Positions 34,077-38,593 of a stretch of DNA of 38,593 nucleotides are shown here, piece after piece (within the stretch, counting starts at the first letter, position 1; each line of letters opens with the position of its first letter). A model generated the notes under the pieces. That model was not told the origin of the DNA. It made no database searches and was given only the letters and a program-made list of their open reading frames with translations. A program made the translations under genes and the position numbers. The DNA is from an uncultured Eubacteriales bacterium. Lineage in GTDB: Bacteria > Bacillota > Clostridia > Lachnospirales > Lachnospiraceae. The stretch lies in the NCBI GenBank assembly GCA_900316755.1, contig ONED01000035.1, forward strand, positions 1 through 38,593, read 5' to 3'.

Positions 34077-35071
34077 TAGTATTCCTCCCTGTTCATTAGT
34101 TTCATTTTAATGCGGATATCATCACCAGTCAGTTTCAACATGGTGTAGTTACTTGTGATTCGGGAAAAGGTGCGTTCAGAATAAATGTCAACAATGGATT
34201 CCAGTGAAAGGTTAGTGGAAATCACCGTCGATTTTCTGCGCAGCAGCCGTTCGTTCAAACAGAGGAACAACTGGGAAACCGTAAAGGAATTCGGAAGCTC
34301 CGTTCCCAAATCATCAATAATTAGTAGGTCACAGTCAAAGATGTGTTCCGACATCATCTCGGCTGTGTCATCTTTTTCGAATTTACTCTTAGCCAGCGTA
34401 TCGAAGAAATCGTATGCGGTAAAGTAAATCACGGAAAATGCCCTGTCAATCAATTCTTTGGCGATACAGTTGGAAAGGAATGTCTTGCCAACACCGGTAT
34501 CTCCGTAAAGAAATAAATTGCGGAATTCATCTGAGAATGTATCGACAAATTCCAACGCCGTCCGGTGTGCGTTCTGCATCGTTTCCAATGAGGAACGCCC
34601 TGTGACGGAGTCAACATGGTTCTCTGAATAGTATGCAAAAGAAAAGGTGCTAAAATTCTCTTTTGCAAGAACGTTTTTTAAATTGGACTGGGTATACAGT
34701 AAATCGATAATCGCTTTCTGAAAACAGTGGCATTTTTGATTGCCGATGTATCCGGTATCCCTACAGTCTGCGCAGTCGTAAATGGGCTCCAGATAGTCAG
34801 CGGGATAACCGGCAGAAGTAAGAAGCATCGCCTTTCTGTCGGTCAACTTTTTCCTCTCTTCTTTTAATTCCTGCAATGCATGTTCATCGCCGTTTAACAG
34901 CTTGCGCGCCTGCTTGACGCCAAGCAGGGAAAGCGAATTGTGTAAATTTTCCAGTTCCGGTATCTGATTATACACTGTCTGACGCCGTTTGTCTAACAAA
35001 TCACGGTTGTTTCTCTGTTTTTGTTCATATGTACGAAGAATCGCATCGTACTGCGAATTTGATAAAGCCAC
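34076..35071 (-). CDS. DnaI/DnaC-like helicase loader
   Basis: The 331-residue AAA+ ATPase has an N-terminal helical region, a zinc-binding cluster (YDCADCRDTGYIGNQKCHCF), Walker A LYGDTGVGKTFLSNCIAKEL, Walker B LLIIDDLGTELPN, sensor VISTNLSLESI and an arginine finger near ERTFSRI. Such loaders place the replicative helicase at origins and restart sites. It follows the DnaD-domain gene by 16 bases, the usual primosome pairing, and overlaps prs by one base. Confidence 0.92.
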   Translation of the reverse strand: MALSNSQYDAILRTYEQKQRNNRDLLDKRRQTVYNQIPELENLHNSLSLLGVKQARKLLNGDEHALQELKEERKKLTDRKAMLLTSAGYPADYLEPIYDCADCRDTGYIGNQKCHCFQKAIIDLLYTQSNLKNVLAKENFSTFSFAYYSENHVDSVTGRSSLETMQNAHRTALEFVDTFSDEFRNLFLYGDTGVGKTFLSNCIAKELIDRAFSVIYFTAYDFFDTLAKSKFEKDDTAEMMSEHIFDCDLLIIDDLGTELPNSFTVSQLFLCLNERLLRRKSTVISTNLSLESIVDIYSERTFSRITSNYTMLKLTGDDIRIKMKLMNREEY

Positions 35072-35087
35072 GATAATGCTCCTTTAG

Positions 35088-36125
35088 CTAGTGTGTGTTT
35101 AAAAGCTGCTGCTCCAGTGAGCCTATGTCATAGGAGCGTCCTTCAAAATTATGGAATCGGTTGCCGGATACAGAAGCCGTCCTCACGGGAGTCCTCTTTT
35201 TCGGCGCTTTTTCCTGCCGGTATGCAAGATCTGCCCGAGTGATGTCGGACAAGGACCGGACATCTTTTGACAGCCAGTTTGTCAAAATGGAGTCTGCATA
35301 TTTAAAATCCGGTTTGGACGTATTGGCAATCGTGCGGTTACACGCTTCTAGTATCACGTCCAGCGTAAATCCATACTCATCTGTCCACTTTTTTATGTAA
35401 TTTACCTCCACGGGAGCCGGATTCCTTCCTGAGATACCAAATGCCTTTAAGACTGCAAAACAGTTTTTGTGGTAAAGGGAGGTACTTTCTTTTGCCTTTG
35501 CAACGGTCGTAATCTTTTCATCTGCCCATGCAAGCGCTACAGATTCCATGTAGTGCATACTTTTGTGTCCGTTTTCCACGCAGTATTCAATCAGATACTC
35601 AATTAAATCCGTGGAAAAGTGCAGCGTATCAAAGAAATAATTGATTTTCTGGATGTCGGAGATAGAAAGTGGTTTCCCCATGTACTGTTCTGCAATAAAA
35701 TATAGTTGCCGAAGCTTGTCCTGATTTTCAGAGACCATGCCGGGCACAGTCTGCTTCTTATTCTTTGTGGAAGAATAAGCGCCCCCCTCAAGGATGCCTG
35801 CCGTCTCTTCCGGCATCTTTGTATCGGAGAGACCCTTTCCGATGGCAAGTCCGCATATAGAGCCGGATTCATCATAATCAATCTTTAATAATCCTGCTTT
35901 GGACCAGTGCTTCAGGGCACGGAGAATATCTTTTTCAGTACATTCCAGGCAGTCTGCAAGATTTGAAATCGAAAGAGAACTATCCTGTGCATTTAAATGG
36001 CGCAATAGCAAAAGGTATACCTTCACATACTCCCCGTTTGCCTTTGCCATATAATGATCGATAAAATCGTTGTCCACGATGGTGCTGTTTCCTTCTATCC
36101 GATTTCGTAATGTAAGTGTCTTCAT
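35088..36125 (-). CDS. DnaD-domain primosome/replication protein
   Basis: The 345-residue protein has an N-terminal winged helix (MAKANGEYVKVYLLLLRHL; SISNLADCLECTEKDILRAL) and two C-terminal DnaD-like domains (LIEYLIEYCVENGHKSMHYM; ILTNWLSKDVRSLSDI). DnaD/DnaB proteins of Firmicutes help load the helicase with DnaI, encoded next. The spacer between domains is long and low in complexity. The gene starts a - strand operon (dnaD-like, dnaI-like, prs) behind an extended -10 promoter and a cluster of DnaA-box-like sites. Confidence 0.85.
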   Translation of the reverse strand: MKTLTLRNRIEGNSTIVDNDFIDHYMAKANGEYVKVYLLLLRHLNAQDSSLSISNLADCLECTEKDILRALKHWSKAGLLKIDYDESGSICGLAIGKGLSDTKMPEETAGILEGGAYSSTKNKKQTVPGMVSENQDKLRQLYFIAEQYMGKPLSISDIQKINYFFDTLHFSTDLIEYLIEYCVENGHKSMHYMESVALAWADEKITTVAKAKESTSLYHKNCFAVLKAFGISGRNPAPVEVNYIKKWTDEYGFTLDVILEACNRTIANTSKPDFKYADSILTNWLSKDVRSLSDITRADLAYRQEKAPKKRTPVRTASVSGNRFHNFEGRSYDIGSLEQQLLNTH

Positions 36126-36161
36126 AAATGTATTACCGCCTTTTATCCCATTGGTAGTGGT

Positions 36162-36170
36162 ATTATAACA
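36162..36170 (-). promoter_or_regulatory. Extended -10 promoter of the dnaD-like operon
   Basis: TGTTATAAT on the - strand (36170-36162) is a perfect extended -10, 37 bases before the ATG. The -35 region is only T-rich. Confidence 0.6.
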
Positions 36171-36200
36171 CCATATGGAGAGAGGAAAAAAGCATTTTTA

Positions 36201-36262
36201 AGTGGATATCTCCACTTTTTTGTGGATAACAAAAATGTGGAAAATGTGGAAAACGTGGATAA
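36201..36262 (-). promoter_or_regulatory. Cluster of DnaA-box-like sites
   Basis: Read on the - strand: TTATCCACG (36262-36254), TTTTCCACA (36253-36245), TTTTCCACA (36244-36236) in a strict 9-bp tandem, then a perfect DnaA box TTATCCACA (36229-36221) and ATATCCACT (36209-36201), part of the palindrome AGTGGATATCTCCACT. They fill the gap between the murC stop and the dnaD-like promoter. Confidence 0.7.
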
Positions 36263-36265
36263 CTT

Positions 36266-37642
36266 TTATTTTAAGAGAGATTCTCCAATGTTTACAACGT
36301 CTCCGGCTCCCATAGTTATCAACAAGTCACCGTGGATAAGTTTTTTGAGCGCAAAATTTTCAATCTCTTCGAAGCTTGAAAAATAGTACGCATCCGTTCC
36401 AAGTGTCTGAATTTCTTCCGCCAAAGCCTCTGAAGTCATGCCTAATGTATCTGTCTCCCGGGCAGCGTAAATGTCGGCAAGAATGACGTGGTCCGCAAGG
36501 GACAATGCTTCTGCAAACTCATGGAAGAACGCTTTGGTCCTGGAATACGTGTGCGGTTGGAAGATGCACCAGATTTCCCGATGGGGATAATTCTGTGCAG
36601 CCGTCAGTGTCGCGCGGATCTCCGTGGGATGATGTGCATAGTCATCAATAATGGTAAATCCGTTTCGCTCCCCTTTGTATTGAAAACGCCGATCCGTTCC
36701 CGTAAATGAGGCAATTCCCTTTTTAATCGTTTTCGGTGCAATCCCCAGTAAATCGGCGGTTGCAATCGCAGCAAGTGCATTCGAAACATTGTGCTTTCCT
36801 GTAACGGCAAGAACGATGCGGTCTGCGAATTCGCCATGTTTCATTAAATCAAAGGATGCATTTCCGACTTCATCAAAGGCAACATTTTCTGCGGCATAAT
36901 CGGCTGTCTGTGTTTCAGAAAAGGTGACAGTCCGGCAGGAAAGCCCGTCGGTAATGGTATCAAGCCCCTGAATATCCTTATGGATTACTAAAGTCCCCTC
37001 TTCCGGTAAAAGTGCCGCAAATTTGTGGAAGGAAGAACGGATATCGTCAATGTCCTTGAAAAAATCCAGATGGTCTTCTTCTACATTTAGGATGACACCA
37101 ATCTTCGGAAAGAAATGCAGGAAACTGTTGGTATATTCGCAGGCTTCCGTGACAAAGATGTCAGAATTTCCAACGCGGATATTTCCCCCGATGGCATGCA
37201 AAATACCGCCGACAGAAATGGTCGGGTCGGTGTCCGCCTCCAGTAAAATATGGGTCAGCATGGAGGTCGTGGTGGTCTTTCCGTGGGTTCCGGAAATGGC
37301 AACCGGGGTCTTGTAGTTAGTCATCAACTGCCCCAAAAGCTCTGCACGGGACAGCATAGGAAGCTGCCTCCTTTTGGCTTCTTTATATTCCGGATTATCT
37401 TCGTGAATGGCAGCCGTGTAAACCACAACGTCTGTTCCTTCCGGAAGGTTTTCCGCTTTCTGCGGATAAAATACAGATGCCCCCAGTTTTTCCAAATGCT
37501 CGGTCAGCGCAGAAGGCTTGGAGTCAGAACCGGAGACGGTAAAATGCTCTTTTAACAGGATTTCCGCAAGTCCGCTCATACTAATCCCGCCAATGCCGAT
37601 GAAATATATGTGTAAGGGTTTCTGAAAATCAATTTTATACAT
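36266..37642 (-). CDS. murC: UDP-N-acetylmuramate--L-alanine ligase
   Basis: The 458-residue enzyme adds L-Ala to UDP-MurNAc in peptidoglycan synthesis. It shows the Mur ligase start HIYFIGIGGISMSGLAEILL, the ATP loop VAISGTHGKTTTTSMLTHIL, NVEEDHLDFF, VTGKHNVSNALAAIA, the DDYAHHPTEI motif and FQPHTYSRT. Length and motifs are normal. AGGATG precedes the ATG by eight bases. It is divergent from glgC. Transcription could read into the dnaD-like operon, because no clear terminator for this strand lies between. Confidence 0.97.
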   Translation of the reverse strand: MYKIDFQKPLHIYFIGIGGISMSGLAEILLKEHFTVSGSDSKPSALTEHLEKLGASVFYPQKAENLPEGTDVVVYTAAIHEDNPEYKEAKRRQLPMLSRAELLGQLMTNYKTPVAISGTHGKTTTTSMLTHILLEADTDPTISVGGILHAIGGNIRVGNSDIFVTEACEYTNSFLHFFPKIGVILNVEEDHLDFFKDIDDIRSSFHKFAALLPEEGTLVIHKDIQGLDTITDGLSCRTVTFSETQTADYAAENVAFDEVGNASFDLMKHGEFADRIVLAVTGKHNVSNALAAIATADLLGIAPKTIKKGIASFTGTDRRFQYKGERNGFTIIDDYAHHPTEIRATLTAAQNYPHREIWCIFQPHTYSRTKAFFHEFAEALSLADHVILADIYAARETDTLGMTSEALAEEIQTLGTDAYYFSSFEEIENFALKKLIHGDLLITMGAGDVVNIGESLLK

Positions 37643-37704
37643 AAAAACACATCCTATCTGTCATAAAAAAGTTCATGAAAACTTAAAAAGTTTTGTAAAT
37701 ATTG

Positions 37705-37733
37705 TTCACTAATAGAAATAAGTGTGCTATAAT
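37705..37733 (+). promoter_or_regulatory. glgC promoter
   Basis: TTCACT (37705-37710) and TATAAT (37728-37733) are spaced by 17 bases, with an extended TGC directly before the -10. Confidence 0.7.
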
Positions 37734-37766
37734 AAAGCTACTAGAATACTGAGAAGGGGTGAAGGC

Positions 37767-38593
37767 ATGAAGAAAAAAGAAATGATTGCAATGCTTTTAG
37801 CAGGTGGACAAGGCAGCAGACTTGGAGTCCTTACTGCGAAGGTTGCAAAACCGGCTGTTGCATTTGGCGGCAAATATCGCATTATTGATTTCCCGCTCAG
37901 CAACTGTATTAACTCAGGAGTCGATACCGTCGGTGTCTTAACTCAGTACCAGCCGCTTCGGCTGAATGCCCATATCGGAATCGGGATTCCGTGGGATTTG
38001 GACCGGAATGTTGGCGGAGTGACGGTTCTTCCGCCGTATGAAAAGAGTACGAACAGCGAGTGGTATACGGGTACCGCAAATGCAATTTATCAAAACCTGG
38101 AATTTATGGAAACCTACAATCCGGACTATGTGCTGATTCTGTCCGGAGACCACATCTACAAGATGGATTATGAGGTGATGTTGGATTTCCATAAAGAAAA
38201 AGGGGCGGATGTGACGATTGCGGCTATGCCGGTTCCGATGGAGGAAGCCAGTCGGTTTGGGATTGTGGTGACGGACGAGGAGAAACGAATTACGGCTTTT
38301 GAAGAGAAACCGGAGCATCCGAGAAGTAATCTGGCATCTATGGGAATCTATATTTTCAGTTGGCCGGTTCTTCGGGATGCGCTGATTCAAAAGAGAGACG
38401 AGCCCGGATGCGATTTTGGAAAACACGTCATTCCCTACTGCTTTGAGAAAGAGAGCAGAATGTATGCGTATGAGTTTAACGGATACTGGAAGGATGTGGG
38501 CACGCTGGGTTCCTATTGGGAAGCAAACATGGAGCTGGTTGATTTGATTCCCGAGTTTAATCTGTATGAGGAGTATTGGAAGATTTACACCAA
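37767..38593 (+). CDS. glgC: Glucose-1-phosphate adenylyltransferase, 3' end outside the window
   Basis: The frame stays open from ATG 37767 to the last base, about 275 codons of a usual ~380-420. It shows the nucleotide-binding start [73 protein letters not shown] and [16 protein letters not shown]. The enzyme makes ADP-glucose for glycogen synthesis. A purine-rich GAAGGGG lies before the ATG, and the missing part is the C-terminal beta-helix. A glgD paralogue may follow, as is common in clostridia, but that lies outside the window. Confidence 0.95.
   Translation, partial: MKKKEMIAMLLAGGQGSRLGVLTAKVAKPAVAFGGKYRIIDFPLSNCINSGVDTVGVLTQYQPLRLNAHIGIGIPWDLDRNVGGVTVLPPYEKSTNSEWYTGTANAIYQNLEFMETYNPDYVLILSGDHIYKMDYEVMLDFHKEKGADVTIAAMPVPMEEASRFGIVVTDEEKRITAFEEKPEHPRSNLASMGIYIFSWPVLRDALIQKRDEPGCDFGKHVIPYCFEKESRMYAYEFNGYWKDVGTLGSYWEANMELVDLIPEFNLYEEYWKIYT

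Noticed and set aside
36201-36262. Chromosomal replication origin
   Set aside because: No dnaA or dnaN gene flanks it and there is no long AT-rich unwinding region, so a regulatory or titration role is more likely.
37677-37694. AAAACTTaaaAAGTTTT inverted repeat between murC and glgC
   Set aside because: It is short and AT-only, lies between divergent starts and has no supporting evidence as operator or terminator.

Overview
The window looks like chromosomal DNA of a gut-type Lachnospiraceae (Firmicutes, Clostridia). The gene families point that way: a queT transporter with a preQ1-I riboswitch, VanR/VanS-like two-component genes, a long clostridial-type PRPP synthetase, a murC-dnaD-dnaI-prs block, a Tn4451-type mobile element and dockerin-like secreted proteins. 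I assigned all functions by reading motifs; no database was searched.

Region 1 (1-13367, all + strand) is a tight glycan-degradation operon. It holds the 3' part of a secreted modular protein, a GH78-like glycosidase, a GH20-like hexosaminidase, a large secreted protein (four copies of an unrecognised ~200-residue module, two discoidin-like domains, a dockerin-like segment and a DNase I-like phosphoesterase domain), a 42-residue peptide, a secreted protein with a cohesin-like C-terminus, a PHP phosphoesterase and a GH13 enzyme. Secreted binding and phosphoesterase parts would act outside the cell, and the glycosidases without signal peptides would finish the work inside. A very long bidirectional hairpin ends the operon at about 13414-13530.

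Region 2 (13529-16535) holds lipid or acyl-transfer genes (an E2/CAT-like acyltransferase, a PlsC-like acyltransferase, a PAP2 phosphatase) and queT, whose leader carries a preQ1-I riboswitch and a good promoter.

Region 3 (16565-25676) is accessory. It starts with a ~610-bp imperfect palindrome whose outer arms are identical over 92 bp. Next comes a small holin-like toxin gene that appears to be split in two by an ~8.3-kb degenerate mobile element: codons 1-12 lie at 17287 and the remainder lies at 25614. The element keeps remnants of a large serine recombinase, ParB and a relaxase at one end and a frameshifted tnpV at the other. Between them is an apparently intact cargo operon: an XRE regulator, a TetR regulator, a DUF308 membrane protein, an MMPL/RND exporter and its SGxxxL-repeat partner.

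Region 4 (25843-38593) is mostly housekeeping: gtrA-like and ECF S-component genes divergent from asnS; a VanRS-like pair overlapping an SbcD/SbcC-like (YhaO/YhaN-like) pair; then on the - strand murC, a DnaD-domain primosome gene, a DnaI-like helicase loader and prs; and finally glgC, cut by the window end. A cluster of DnaA-box-like 9-mers, three of them in a strict 9-bp tandem, lies just upstream of the dnaD-like gene.
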